Assembly: GCF_027579695.1 (NCBI RefSeq)
Contig: NC_083569.1
Location: forward strand, 76,867,149-76,931,148
Direction: 5' to 3'
DNA length: 64,000 bases
Source: Neoarius graeffei
Lineage: Eukaryota; Chordata; Actinopteri; Siluriformes; Ariidae
A program made the translations under genes and the position numbers. Every line of letters begins with the position of its first letter. Position 1 is the stretch's first letter. This document shows positions 44,666 to 56,504 of the stretch, piece by piece. The notes under the pieces are model-generated. The model searched no databases. It saw only the letters and a list, made by a program, of their open reading frames with translations, and was not told where the DNA came from.

Positions 44666-45484
44666 TTGCCATTCACCTTTCCTGGCTTTGCTTTCCGTTC
44701 ACAAACTGGTGCTCGACCACGCCCCCTGCTGCCACAACTGGTAAGGTAATGTACTGTTTGACTAGATTTGGACAATGAGACAGAGTGTTAGTATCAGCTA
44801 AGATTTTCCTTTCCCAAAAAACCATCACAAACATTTCTCAGTTCACATGTACTGTACCGTCACAGATTTTCTAATTCCAGAGGATTTCACTGCCAACTAT
44901 TTTTCTTTAATAGTTTGCAGTGAAATCTTTTGGTTAGTTTCACCAAAATTTTTCATACAGGGCGTTCAAAACCGTTTGACTTGCAGTACATACAGTATAT
45001 TTAGCTCCTCTTGCCGTAAAGCCGATGAGCTGTTGCCATGGCACGGCGTCCGTCATCTGTCCGTCGTCCACAATTCAGTTAAGTCGTATCTCCTCCATCA
45101 ATTCTCCACGGATTTCCATTCCGATCATTTTGCTTGAAAGAATTCATCATGCCACACACAACTTGGTCGTTGTTTTGTCAAAGTTTTTACTAACGAGTTC
45201 ATAATTAGACCAAATGAATGAATTTTCCAGGCCTCTCACTAGAATTGTATCTCCTCTCTCATTTCTCACCTGATTTCCAGTTCTGATCGATGTTTTGGGT
45301 AGATCGTCCATCAGGGAACAAAATGCAATCGTTTGTTTGTTGATTTTTCTTATTGTCAACAATTTGTTTCCTACAACTTGTTTATTTTCAGTTAAATCCC
45401 ATCTCTTCCCTCAATTCTCAATAGATTTCACTTCTGGCCTGAGTTTTCCCAAAAGCATCGTAGCACAAAGATCATGGCTAAATG
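44666..45484. repeat. Diverged dispersed repeat (TTGTATCTCCTCTCTC units)
   Basis: GTCCGTCATCTGTCCGTCG near 45048, then AATTGTATCTCCTCTCTC (45244) with a similar unit near 45390. The same unit type recurs at 47655-48010, on the far side of the LINE nest. Non-coding. Confidence 0.4.
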
Positions 45485-45685
45485 GTAGAGCAAGCAGCAC
45501 AATGAATCAGAATCACTTTATTAATCCCCGGAGGGAAATTCAAATTTGTTACCAAGCTCCTGAATCAAAGAAGTCGTCAACGTGTCTAAAAATAGAAGAT
45601 AAAATCGTCTGAAAAAAGAAATAAAAATAAATTTTAAATAAGTTTAATAACTTAAGTAAAAGCAAAATGAAATGATATACAATGA

Positions 45686-45737
<52 letters not shown>

Positions 45738-45740
<3 letters not shown>

Positions 45741-47103
45741 TACCGTTCAAAAGTTTGGGGTTACTTTGAAATGTCCTTATTTCTGAAAGAAAAGCACTGT
45801 TCTTTTCAGTGAAGATCACTTTAAACTAATCAGAAATACACTCTATCCATTGCTAATGTGGTAAATGACTATTCTAGCTGCAAATGTCTGGTTTTTGGTG
45901 CAATATCTCCATAGGTGTATAGAGGCCCATTTCCAGCGACTATCACTCCAGTGTTCTAATCAGGGCTTTGAACCGGTTCAAGGAACGAAAACGAAAACCG
46001 GGAACTTTTTCCATTTCACATGGAACAGAAACGAAACCAGAAACTTTATTTTTTATGTTCCGGAACAGAAACGCTTATTAAAAATAATGGTAACCGGTTA
46101 ATACCGGTTTTTATTTCGTTCCTCAAAGTTTCCGTAGCCTACAAATAAAAAAGTCATTCTTCTCCTGCGCAAGTTTCTATGACCCGCTGGGGTTCACTTC
46201 CTGTGTGACGTTCGCTGACTGAATGGAGAGAGCGGGAGGGTGGACTACTATCACGTCTCCACATCTTAAATAAGAGGTAAATATTGCAGTCTATCGTTAT
46301 TCAAAAACATCAATTTCAAACACGATATCAATATATTTGTCCACGTTAATGAGAGGCTCGCGAACATTAAATGACGTTAACCTCTGTTAGCCTATCAATG
46401 CATAGGGCCTGACTAGCCTTTGGTAACACACTAAACGAATTATCTTTCATTTTTGGTACTTTTTCTGTTTGTGTAGATGGGAAGACATACTGAGAATCCA
46501 AATCGCCAACATTTGAAATACTTGTTTTGAATTATTTCTTGTCTTATTTAATGAAGGTTGTAATAGAATTAGCCTACATTTGGCTTAAGCCGGATGAGAC
46601 AGAGACATAATTTTATAGCCATTTGTTAAACAGCTGACGGAACGTAATTAACCGTTCCGGGAACAAAATTTTTTTGTTCTAACCGGTTCGGGAACATCTA
46701 TTTCATGGTGGAACCCAAAACCGGAAACGTTAAAATTCTGTTTCTGTTCGGAACGAACCAATAGGAAAAAATTTGTGGTTCAAAGCCCTGGTTCTAATGG
46801 TACAATGTGTTTGCTCATTGCTTCAGAAGGCTAATGGATGATTAGAAAACCCTTGTACAATCATGTTAGCACAGCTGAAAACAGTTGAGCTCTTTAGAGA
46901 AGCTATAAAACTGACCTTCCTTTGAGCAGATTGAGTTTCTGGAGCATCACATTTGTGGGGTCGATTAAATGCTCAAAATGGCCAGAAAAATGTCTCGACT
47001 ATATTTTCTATTCATTTTACAACTTATGGTGGTAAATAAAAGTGTGACTTTTCATGGAAAACACAAAATTGTCTGGGTGACCCCAAACTTTTGAACGGTA
47101 GTG
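45738..47103. mobile_element. Non-autonomous Tc1-type element (CACTACCGTTCAAAAG ends)
   Basis: Ends CACTACCGTTCAAAAGTTTG and CAAACTTTTGAACGGTAGTG with TA at the right border (47104-47105) and TA near the left. Inner halves contain conserved AGGCCCATTTCCAGC and GAGTTTCTGGAGCATCACA blocks. No transposase. It is itself split by a hAT MITE. Confidence 0.85.
45961..46790. mobile_element. hAT MITE with CAGGGCTTTGAACC ends
   Basis: 830 bp, ends CAGGGCTTTGAACCGG and GTGGTTCAAAGCCCTG, perfect 8-bp target duplication GTTCTAAT (45953-45960 and 46791-46798). Subterminal AACCGGTT and GGAACRGAAACG motifs repeat near both ends. Innermost level of the nest. Confidence 0.95.
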
Positions 47104-47157
47104 TATATTGCACCTGCGTTAAGGATACAGTATACATGGTAAGACAGTGTACCACAG

Positions 47158-47583
47158 TTATACAGTGGCATTGTACAGCTTGACTGCAGCAGGTCGGAAT
47201 GATTTCCTGTGTCTCTCAGTTGTGCAGCGTGGAAGAATCAGCCGTTTACTGAACGTGCTCCTGTGGCTGATCAGCTCCTCATGTAGAGGGTGGGAAGGAC
47301 AGTCTAAGATTGTTTTTATTTTGGACAGTGTCCTCTTCTCCAACACCACTGTCACAGAGTCCAGTTCCACGCCTACAACATGGCCGGCCTTCCTGATGAT
47401 CTTATTGAGTCTGTTAGTGTCCTTCACTCTCAAGCCGCTGCCCCAGCAGACGACAGCGTACAGGATGGTGCTGACCACCACAGACTCATAGAACATCCGC
47501 AGCATCGTTCGGCAGATGTTGAAGGACCTCAGCCATCTCAGAAAATAGAGACGGCTCTGGCCCTTTTTGTGTACAGTGTCCAC
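47158..47583 (-). pseudogene. LINE ORF2 C-terminal remnant
   Basis: A 141-codon frame covering the post-RT region only; the catalytic RT part is absent, so it is a 5'-truncated copy. Motifs are listed under the LINE entry at 45485-47655. Confidence 0.7.
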
Positions 47584-47655
47584 GTTTTTGGAATGCGCTC
47601 TCTCCTCCTAGTTAAGATGCTCTTAGCGTTAAGAGGTTTTTGGGAACCCCACCCA

Positions 47656-48212
47656 TGATTGTTTTATTTGAAAGAACTAGACCTTTTGCACAATACTTGG
47701 TCATTGTTTTGTCAGTATTTTGCTAATAAATTAGTAATTAGGTCAACTTCATACGTTTTCTTCTGACTAGAATTGTATCTCCTCTCTCGGTTGTCATGCG
47801 AATTCAGTTGGGATCGACGTTTTTGCTCGAGGAACAAAATGCAGTCTTTTGTTGATTTTTGCTGTTGTAAACAATTAGTCGTGGAGGTTGGTCCTGTCTC
47901 ACATCACATTTCGGTTCTATTTGATGTTTTGGTAGTCAGGGTTGTTTTGGTGGCAGGCCAGATGATCGGCTACATCCTTGACGACGTTCTGGTTATAATC
48001 ATTCAAGCAAGATATCAATACCTAATGACAAATCCTGTACAAATGTATTCTGATTGATCAGGGTATGAAATGGAACAGAGGAGCACACCTTTACATTTTG
48101 CGAATGCATGTAATGCGCCTTCATAATTCAATTTAGTTGAATCATTCCGTATATGTCTGTGGGATTTTCTTTGCTGAGATTTTATCCCGTCTTGCTTTGC
48201 TTTGTCGTTCAG
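47656..48212. other. End of intron 8
   Basis: Contains another TTGTATCTCCTCTCTC repeat unit (47773) matching 45244, then unassigned sequence. Confidence 0.4.
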
Positions 48213-48305
48213 GTGGCCATCCAGCTGAATGACACGCATCCGGCCCTCGCCATCCCGGAGCTGATGAGGATCCTGATGGATGAGGAGAAAGTGTCCTGGG
48301 ATACA
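48213..48305 (+). CDS. pygl: pygl coding exon 9
   Basis: Residues 334-364: [31 protein letters not shown]. Contains the conserved NDTHP motif (active site). TTCAG acceptor, GTATGC donor, phase 0. A SINE lies ~40 bp downstream. Confidence 0.95.
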
Positions 48306-48344
48306 GTATGCTAATGTCTATTTCACTGTATACTTCAGAGTATA

Positions 48345-48674
48345 AAATCTCATTATCTGTAGCCGCCTTATCCTGTTCTACAGGGTCGCAGGCAAGCTGA
48401 AGCCTATCCCAGCTGACTACGGGCGAAAGGCGGGGTACACCCTGGACAAGTCGCCAGGTCATCACAGGGCTGACACATAGACACAGACAACCATTCACAC
48501 TCACATTCACACCTATGGTCAATTTAGAGTCACCAGTTAACCTAACCTGCATGTCTTTGGACTGTGGGGGAAACCGGAGCACCCGGAGGAAACCCACGCG
48601 GACACGGGGAGAACATGCAAACTCCACACAGAAAGGCCCTCGCTGGCCACGGGGCTCGAACCCGGACCTTCTTA
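48345..48674 (-). repeat. 5'-truncated SINE in intron 9
   Basis: Contains the whole body and B box (GGGGCTCGAACCCGG on +), but stops at GGACCTTCTT, losing the A-box part of the head. The TCTCATTATCTG tail lies at the low side. Confidence 0.85.
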
Positions 48675-48863
48675 TCCAAAAAATAAAAATACCAGCCGTG
48701 TTTCTGTTTAATATAATCATAATGATTCTATAAGGAGAGGTTTATTTAACATTTCTGGAAGGAGTCTGCAGTATCGGTAACAGGAAGTAAGTTTTCTGTC
48801 ACTGGAGAATAGCAGGGGAGAGGATTTTAACAGGACAAGCTGTGGCGTGGCTTTCTTTTTTTA

Positions 48864-49296
48864 GGTCACACCAATTCAATTAGTTGGTTCTCGGAATTGC
48901 CGCTTGAAGAAAATGCAAAATGAAAAAAAAAAAATCGAAATCAAACTCCCACCAACAGAAAAGGTCGCGTGACGTGAGGTCACATGACGTCGAAAACCAA
49001 TCAAATCGCCCCTTTCACTTTAGATAAAGACTTGTGGAAGAAGCATGCCTGTGGAGGGGAATCCTGCAAAGCCTGTATTTGTGATTGTTAGGATATTCAG
49101 CGAACAGAAGCGTAAAATCTTTGACAAGTGTGTTGAAATTCTGTTTACTGGTTTGCCTGTATTGTTTGGTCTATTTCCACCGCTAATTTTACCATCAGAG
49201 CATTTTTTTTTTTTTAATTTTATTTTTATTTCGCCTGCTCGCTTCATATTTTTCCTGAAAAATCCGAGAACCAACTAATTAAATTGGTGTGGCCTT
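48864..49296. mobile_element. Short MITE with AGGYCACACCAATT ends
   Basis: AGGTCACACCAATTCAATTA and the complementary AATTGGTGTGGCCT bound ~430 bp, and pairing continues through GTTGGTTCTCGG (~33-bp inverted repeats). Interior short frames show no motif. Superfamily not determined. Confidence 0.7.
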
Positions 49297-49567
49297 AAAT
49301 TCACTTGAAAATAGAGAAGAAAGAGAGGTTGGTGAACGACCTTGTCATGGAACATCCACAACATGAAACTATAAATGGATAAAAAGTATGACATATCATT
49401 TATTGATAAGTAATTAATTAAGAAATGAAAGGACAGTTGTGATGCACCACCCCATCATTAATTATTTTGCTGTAACAGCAGACGCTGGTCATGTTTTATT
49501 CCTAACATGATTATGTCCTCCATGTGTATTCATCATTTTCTCTTCTTCCCTCGTTCTCATCTTGCAG

Positions 49568-49714
49568 GCATGGGACATCACCGTGCGTACCTGTGCCTAC
49601 ACTAACCACACCGTCCTTCCAGAGGCTCTGGAGCGTTGGCCTGTCGACCTGTTCCAGAACCTCCTGCCTCGCCACCAGGATATCATCTACGAGATCAACC
49701 AGCGCCACCTGGAG
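49568..49714 (+). CDS. pygl: pygl coding exon 10
   Basis: Residues 365-413: [49 protein letters not shown]. His377 (mature) in [14 protein letters not shown] contacts substrate. The residues around 397-413 begin the glycogen-storage site. CTTGCAG acceptor, GTCAGC donor. Intron 10 is 12.2 kb. Confidence 0.95.
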
Positions 49715-50112
49715 GTCAGCTGAGAAATCCTGTTTATTATATTTAATCCTATCTTACAGTACATGAACTTTAGCAGAATGACAAAAACATTTGGACCACG
49801 TTTACACCCGGTCATTTTATGGCTCTTGTATCTGGATTGTACGCCACCTGTATTTAGTTGTGCGTCTGGTTGAAACCTGCTGGACGCTGTATATAGTATG
49901 CAAACCAGTACTCCAACCAGAGGTGGACAAATCCCTCAAATCGCCTCTTTGAGGAGAAGTGTCATCACAAGCAGACAGCATAGCTGGCACAGACTCCACG
50001 AGTTTGTACAAAAATGATGTCTGATTAATTGTAGATCAAATCCATCGGTGTGATCTGGACACGTGCTTCAGTAGAAGAGATTAGGTGTGAGGAAAATCTG
50101 ACCTTTTGGACC
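49715..50112. other. Start of intron 10, unassigned
   Basis: No gene seen. Confidence 0.4.
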
Positions 50113-52551
50113 AAACTGTTAGGGGTCATCCATAGTTTTCATCATTATCACGAGCGTACAAACCGTACGCGGGGGGAGGGGGTTAATGAACAGGCGTGCA
50201 CTTTTTAAAAATGAAAAAATGATCCGTGAATGTGCGAATCGGCGGCCGCCATGTTAAAAATTTCGCGCCACATCGGTGTTGTCAGCTAGCTTTACACGCT
50301 TTCTTTCTTCAATACAACAACAATGGCTGACCCAGATTTTGACCGCATTTACAAATTAATACCGCTATTCACAAGACTCCTTCAAACGAGTACGAGCAGT
50401 TTTTAAACATTTCTTGTTTCCTGCATTCATCTGAGAAGTGGCAGGAGGCAGTTAGGGCAGGACAGGCTGCTTGGAAAGAATCAAAAACGAACGTTTCAAA
50501 GCAAGCTGAGCTGTGCCGGTAAGCGATCGTCCGGATGGAAAAAAAATCAAGTCGACTTTTACAATTCGGGATTATTTCTCTTGTAAAACGGTACGTAGGA
50601 TATCATATGGGTATTTTGTACTTGCGTCAGCAGTCAGTTGAATTTTATACAGTCACTCTTCTTTTCTTCCATTTCAGAATGAAAGTCCTGCATGACCAGC
50701 CCCAGCTCCAAAATATGTTTTATTCTTTATTTTCAACATTTAATCTGGAGGCAAAAACAGTGACTCTCTTTTAAAGGGAGCTGTTTCCTTTGGGCTTCTC
50801 ATGAACAATGGATTTCCTATTGACCCTTCCCGCATGATGTCATCGCGCCGCGAGATTTCGGTAGGCGCCATATTGGAAGACCAAGTACACATCTATGCAA
50901 GTACATACATACATAAAACAAACTGCACCTGAAATGTAGCCAGGGCTGGTTCTGCCCTAATCTGGACCCGGGTGCAACATCGCGCAACCCCCCAACCAAA
51001 AAAAAAAACCACCAGTCTAAATCAGGACAACCAGTGTTCGAACTACGGGGGTACTCGGGGGATCCGAGATCCCCTGAAACAGACATGAGATCCCTTGAAA
51101 ACATGATTTGGGAAATGTTGGGGGGTCTCTAAAATATTGGCAAAATGATGTTTATTGACATAGCAATCGTGTGTAACGGGAAGCATTTGCATATCCGAAG
51201 TGTTGTGTTTACATCAAAGATAAAATAAACCGATATGACAACGACTGCTGCTGCCAGGTTGGTTGTTGAGTAGCCTGACTGTTTTTTTTTCTTGTGTGTG
51301 GTATCATTGTTGACGCGAGGTTGTTTTTTGAACATGCCAATGCGGACACGATTTCCCCTGATGAGTTATGACTTCAGACGCGATGCGTGTGTGGAGGTGT
51401 GGAGTCCGCGTGATATGTGCGTAAGATAGGCTTCTCATGTGTTTGGAGATCCGCGCTCCGAGACAAGCGCAAGTACCCCCCCCAGGGAAAAAAAGGGACC
51501 CCCCGAAAATATCGGCATAGTTCGAACACTGAGGACAACCATCACATAACTATAACTATAAACATTTTATATCAACTATTTTAACTAAATGGGCTATAAT
51601 AAATAAGCCTGCAGGCAGCCAGGGCGGGCTGCCTCAGAAAAGTAACCATTCAATGACACAAATGAAAGCCTGCAGCCACGGTGGGCTGCCTCAGAAAAGT
51701 AACCATTTGTCCTACCTTAAAACTCGTTTTGCTTTTTCTGCCTCCTTTTTTGTATTTTCGACCCTGCGTTTATTTTCTTTCCTTTTCTGAAAACCCGATT
51801 TGTGTCCAGACATTTTGTTCTGCTACCAACGAACTAACTCGTCAGGTCTCGTCTCTCGAGTCCGCGATGAAGGGCAACAATTGATACATTTTTACAAACA
51901 GCCAATAGGGAGGTTGCAACGTTCAGGCTCTCCTTTGCTCAGAGACACTCAGTAATGCACTTATTCTCTGTCTCCTGGCAGAAAGCTCCTTGGTTTGCTC
52001 CCCTTGTGTCTCAATCACAGCTGGTATTCTGTAGAAAGACTTCTTTTCACCTTTCCCATCAGCTTTGTTGGAACCCTAACACAGCACAAAAGTTTACCAT
52101 TGTAGGTTTATGATGAATCAAGTGCCTCGTGGGTTTAAATTCCGCGCGCTGCCGTTATTTCCCCCTGATCACGAGTTTGTTGGTCTTCCAATATGGCGCA
52201 GGGTTTGTTTACTTCCGGTTTCCGGTGACATCAGTGGGAAGGGTCTATTGTTCAGGAGGAGCCAAAAGGCTCCCCTTAAAAAGACAGTCCCAAATTTTCA
52301 AAAATGAATCGCCTGCTTTCTATGAAAACTTGTGGACCCATCTTGTGTCTTCTTTTCTTCTCTTGTGAATCTTTGTATTGTCCTGTCATCCGATTTTAAT
52401 AAAAAGTAATACAAGACATGGTTTTATTTTAAATTGCTATTCCACGTAGATCCATAATTTTTTTTCCACTAATGTACACTTTTTTGGGGGGGAGGGGGGT
52501 TGCTCAAAAGTCTACTCTTTGTAGACTCATGATGATGATGAAAATTATGGA
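50113..52551. mobile_element. DNA element with AGGGGTCATCCAT ends, containing a hAT MITE
   Basis: Left AGGGGTCATCCATAGTTTTC and right GGATGACCCC are inverted over ~28 bp (…CATCATTATCA / TGATGATGATG). A short + strand frame starts MADPDFDRIYKLIPLFTRLL near 50323. Subterminal GCCATATTGGAAGACCAA (50868) pairs with TTGGTCTTCCAATATGGC (52180). A ~65-bp direct duplication sits at 51606-51710 (GGGCTGCCTCAGAAAAGTAA twice). Superfamily unknown. Confidence 0.6.
51032..51531. mobile_element. hAT MITE, 500 bp
   Basis: Ends CAGTGTTCGAACTAC and ATAGTTCGAACACTG; perfect 8-bp target duplication AGGACAAC (51024-51031 and 51532-51539). Inserted in the AGGGGTCATCC element. Confidence 0.95.
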
Positions 52552-52948
52552 TGACCCCTGAACATGATTATTATTTTAAAGCAGATACGCAGAACCTTTA
52601 TTTTTAAATATATTTCTGAGTGGATAGTATCTCCATCCTTGACTCTTGTATGCTGCATAAATGGGAATAAAAAGATATATTTTTGAGAGTTAAAATTGAT
52701 CACAAACTTGGCATTCAAGCTGCCCCACTGAGCCAGCCAGCCCTGAGTGTGTGACGTCGCAGCGGGAACCGGTTTTAAGGCCGAGGTCTTTGACAGCTAT
52801 AGACCAAAGTCATATAAATAAAAATTTACGGTGAAAGTAAGAAATCCCGTTACCGACTTGCTCAACTAAGACTGATTTGACTTCACTGATTGTGGGTCAA
52901 CTCTCATTAAAACAGGATGGGTGTTATAACTTATGCAACATACATGTA
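52552..52948. other. Unassigned sequence
   Basis: No gene or clear repeat. Confidence 0.4.
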
Positions 52949-54548
52949 CAGCGCCCTTCACAATTATTGGCACCCCTGGTTAAGATGTGTTAAAAGCCTT
53001 AAAATAAATTCAATTTTTATTGCAGAAGCATAATCTCACACTGAAAATTGTATATAAAAAAAGTAACCCTTAAGTGAATTTAAAAAAAAAAAATTTCTAA
53101 CTAAAATAATTATTTTTCATAAAATCACATGTTCCACAATTATTGGCACCCATAATTCCTAGAAAATAAATGTAATTGAAGCATTTCTGTCATTTCTACT
53201 GTAGTTTATAAAGTTGATCAGAGTATCTAGGAACCTTTAATTAGTAATTCATCACATCCTGTTTTCCTGGGGTATAAATATGATGTGACACAGAGGCCTA
53301 TTTCTCTTGTCCACTCTTCAACATGGGAAAGACAAGAGAACACACCATTCAAGTAAGGCAGATGTGTGTCGACCTTCGTAAGTCAGGCAATGGCTACAAG
53401 AAAATAGCCGCTTGCCTACACCTGCCCATATCTACAGTCAGAGGAATCATCAAGGAGTTTAAAACAACTGGAACAGTGGCAAACAAGCCTGGATGAGGAT
53501 GCAAGTTTATCTTGCCACCACGCACAGTGAGGAGGATGGTAAGAGAAGGAAAAAGTTCTCCAAAGCTCACTGTTCAAGAATTGCATCAAAGAGTAGCGTC
53601 TTGGGGTCACAAAGTCTCCATAACAACCATCAGGCGCCATCTACATGCCAGCAAGCTGTTTGGGAGGCATGCACGGAAAAAGCCTTTTCTCACTTATAAG
53701 CATAAACGTAAACGTCTGGAGTTCGTTAAGCGGTACTGGGACTTCAACTGGGTCCGTGTGCTTTGGTCAGATGAGACCAAGATGGAGCTTTTTGGCAACA
53801 AACACTCCAATACATCACAAAAGAGGAGTATGCGGAAAAGCACCTCATGCCCACTGTGAAGTATGGGGGAGGATCGGTGATGCTGTGGGCCTGTTTCTCT
53901 CCCAAAGGCCCCGGGAACCTTGTTAGGGTGCATGGCATCATGAACTCTCTGAAATACCAGGACATTTTAAATCAAAATCTGGTGGCCTCTGCCCGAAAGC
54001 TGAAGATGGGTCGTCGCTGGGTCTTTCAGCAAGATAACAACCCTAAACATGTGGCCAAATCTACACAACAGTGGTTCACCAGACACAAAATCAAGCTCCT
54101 CCCATGGCCATCTCAGTCCCCAGACTTCAACCCAACTGAAAACTTGTGGGGTGAGCTGAAGAGGAGAGTGCATAGGAGAGGACCCAGGACTCTGGATGAT
54201 TGAGAGATTGTGCAAAGAGGAATGATCGAAGATCCCTGTCTCTGTATTCTCCCATCTTGTGAAATGTTATAGGAGAATATTAAGTGCTGTCTTGTTGGCC
54301 AAAAGGAGCTGTACAAAGTATTAACATTGGGGTGCCAATAATTGTGGCACACATTATTTCATGTAAAAGAATTATTTCTTAATGTGGGATTTTTTTCCCC
54401 CCACTGAATAAATGCACTTGAATTAAAGGTTGGATTTTTCTCTTTTTTTGCATTGTTGTCCTAGATTATTTAAAAAAAAAAAAATGAATTTATTAGAAGC
54501 CTAAGAACATATCTTAACAAGGGGTGCCAATAATTGTGGAGGGCGCTG
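52949..54548 (+). mobile_element. Tc1-like transposon, CAGCGCCCTYCACAATTATT family
   Basis: 1600 bp between TA at 52947-52948 and TA at 54549-54550. Ends CAGCGCCCTTCACAATTATT and AATAATTGTGGAGGGCGCTG (less TA). Carries a broken transposase. Third distinct Tc1-like family in the window. Confidence 0.93.
53323..54203 (+). pseudogene. Degenerate DD34E transposase
   Basis: Starts MGKTREHTIQVRQMC; helix-turn-helix in LHLPISTVRGIIKEF. A TGA interrupts at GRG-equivalent CCTGGA-TGA (53494), a likely CGA-to-TGA change. The frame continues PPRTVRRMV to SDETKMELFGN (first Asp), shifts near 53815, and resumes MPTVKYGGGSVMLWACFSP with FQQDNNPKHVAKS (second Asp) and NPTENLWGEL (Glu), stopping at LDD. Non-functional. 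Confidence 0.9.
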
Positions 54549-54550
54549 TA

Positions 54551-55020
54551 CATGCATGCATTTTCACTGATAAAACGTAAAAGGCTAATTAAATAATCAG
54601 ATGAACTGAGACAATCACATTCTGAAGCAAATTGAATAATCTTATACAGGTAACTTAAACACACAGGACAAGTTACATGTATTAAAGGCGTCATTGCATC
54701 ATTTTTTTCATTAACTGTGCGGTGGTCTCTAGTATGAATGAATGCCCTGTGAGCCGGTTTTGGTGGGAAAAAAAATGCTGTGGTTCTCCTGTTTCAGGCT
54801 GTTCTAGTTTGGTGGAGGAGTGGGTGGCGGGAGAACGACAGGATTTCAGCTCTTACTCATTAATATTCATGACATGTAAACGTGTTACCTCTGATTGGCT
54901 AACAGCACTGTGACGCTACCTCCAGTGGGTCAGAACAAGCGGATGTGGGTGTCTTTGTAAAAACTGTTTCGATTGGCTATTATGGTCTCGACATCGATGT
55001 TTTGACCAATAACAATGTAG
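54551..55020. other. Unassigned sequence
   Basis: Contains a TCTGATTGGCTAACAGC stretch (54891) but no gene. Confidence 0.35.
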
Positions 55021-55021
55021 A

Positions 55022-55280
55022 TGTGGCAGCGGGGGCGTGGCCAAGCGGCAGTCTGTGAATGGAGGGCGGAGTCAGGGAAGGTTAGTGCCAGAATCACTGC
55101 ACCTGACGGGAATTAACGTGTGTTTGTGTGTTTTCCCCAGTGACCACGCCCTATAAGAGGAGAGGGAGAGCAGAGGAAGGGGGCTCTCTCCCCAACCAGA
55201 ACGCTTGTGTGTACGTGGGTGCTTGTGTGACTGGGAGGGATTCATTCATTCATTCATTTATTTAATTGAATACTCCCTGT
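55022..55280 (+). repeat. LTR-like fragment (stand-alone copy)
   Basis: Begins TGTGGCAGCGGGGGCGTGGC and contains GAATGGAGGGCGGAGTCAGG, TTTTCCCCAGTGACCACG and CTCTCTCCCCAACCAGAACG, then an (ATTC)n run (55235-55258). Homologous to the fragments inside hAT alpha copies 1 and 2. Looks like a gypsy-type LTR; no partner LTR or internal coding region nearby. Confidence 0.6.
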
Positions 55281-55289
55281 GGCAGCGGC

Positions 55290-56284
55290 TCTCATCAAGG
55301 CACGGAGCGGAGCTCGCCTCGGGGTGTGTGGGGGGATAATGTCCCCTGGCTGGGAGCTGACGGGCCCTGGCAGCGCTGGTACGTTCGGGAAAGGGCAAAG
55401 GTCACTGGCTGCCAAGTCTGGGGAGGCTGGGACCTCCCCTGCCCGAGTTACGAGCATGCAAAGTCGGGCTGGAGCCGCCATTAGAAACGAAACTGATGTG
55501 GAGCGCCGCGCCTCGGGGTGAATTATGTCTCTCTCCTCGCGCTTTCTTCCCGTGGGCGGTCGCGAGCCAAGGTGGGCGAGGCCATGAATACTAATTTTCG
55601 AAGTGACGTAACTTCGTATGGCTTTTTCTGATCCGCTCGTTTTTCTGACTATTTTCTTTCATAAGCTAATACAGGGAATGGGAGTAGAATTACATTTTCG
55701 CATGCATATGCAACTCGGAGTGAACTATGGTATTTCAAAAAGAGCCAGTATTAAACGTTTTTGGTGGAAGGGCAGGTGGAAATGCAGGTAAACAACGAGT
55801 GGTGTTTTTGTTGTTTTGTATCCATATGAGAGTCGGAGCTTACCTGTCTGTGTTCTCGCTTCTTGAAGGCCGACTTTGTGGCCGATTTGTTTTGGAACAA
55901 TCTGACTTTCAGTTGTTCGTTCAGTTCTCCGTTCATTCACTTCTTCCACATAAGGGCGAGATATTGCTGCTGAGGCGAGCATATCCAGCGGAGAAATCAG
56001 ACGGCTGGTCCACTCATTCTCCATTTTCTCTGTAGTGAGTACTCCGCCATTACTGCTCGGCTCAGGCAATTACTAAAACCCGGGATGGAATAGGACATCA
56101 CCTGTTTTAGCAACAACTGCGGGGAGGTCACTGCCCGAGCAATAATGTCCCGTTCCGTCTGGGGTTTTAGCAACAACCCTCGGCTCACACTTCGGGAGAA
56201 CTGGTGCAACTGAACTTACTTTCCTTTTCTTGTAGTTTTCTTTTCCTTTAATTGTTTGATTCTGCACCCTCTTTCAATACGGGC
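55290..56284. other. CpG-rich stretch with unassigned frames
   Basis: Open frames at 55725-56069 and 56073-56267 (minus) lie directly downstream of the THAP remnant and may be its continuation, with frame breaks. They carry no recognised domain. Confidence 0.35.
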
Positions 56285-56503
56285 TTATAGCCAACGCTCC
56301 AACAGATCAGGGATCTCGTACGAGTCTTCAGTAAAATGTGCAGAGCAGAGGAGAGACCACTTCATAGGTGCCCAATGTGCACGTGAACTTCTCTCAAAAT
56401 GCAGCCAAATCTTTGCAGTTTGAACATTCTTGGGCCATGAATGCAATGTAAATCCACCTTCTGTCGTGTTGCTGCACCGGCCAGCAACACATCTACGTGG
56501 CAT
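56285..56503 (-). pseudogene. THAP zinc-finger domain remnant
   Basis: A 72-codon frame with a full C2CH pattern: MPRRCVAGRCSN (Cys-x4-Cys), SWPKN, KIWLHFERS and LLCSAHFTEDSYE (Cys-x2-His). This is a complete THAP domain, unlike the half-domains of the mini-elements. It stops after LLERWL. Most likely the 5' end of a decayed P-type transposase or a THAP gene fragment. Confidence 0.6.
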
Positions 56504-56504
56504 G

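Larger units (their letters stand above)
45485..47655 (-). mobile_element. LINE 3' fragment, split by a nested Tc1-type MITE
   Basis: The 3' end (low side) has AATCACTTTATTAATCCCCG and GGAGGGAAATT, a typical fish LINE 3' terminus. The C-terminal coding remnant on the minus strand (47583-47158) reads LRSFNICRTMLRMFYESVVV, YAVVCWGS, LNKIIRKAGHVVGVELDS and RLILPRCTTERHRKSF, the region after the RT domain in L2/Rex1-like elements. The clade is uncertain. An (AT)n run (45690-45735) lies at the insertion junction. Confidence 0.7.

Noticed and set aside
54722-54913. A short Trp/Cys-rich frame as a secreted peptide gene
   Set aside because: No signal peptide pattern, no splice context, not conserved in any other copy seen.
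55266-55521. GC-rich frames downstream of the LTR-like fragment as a retroviral leader ORF
   Set aside because: No Gag, protease or RT motif nearby; the sequence looks like LTR or leader remnant only.
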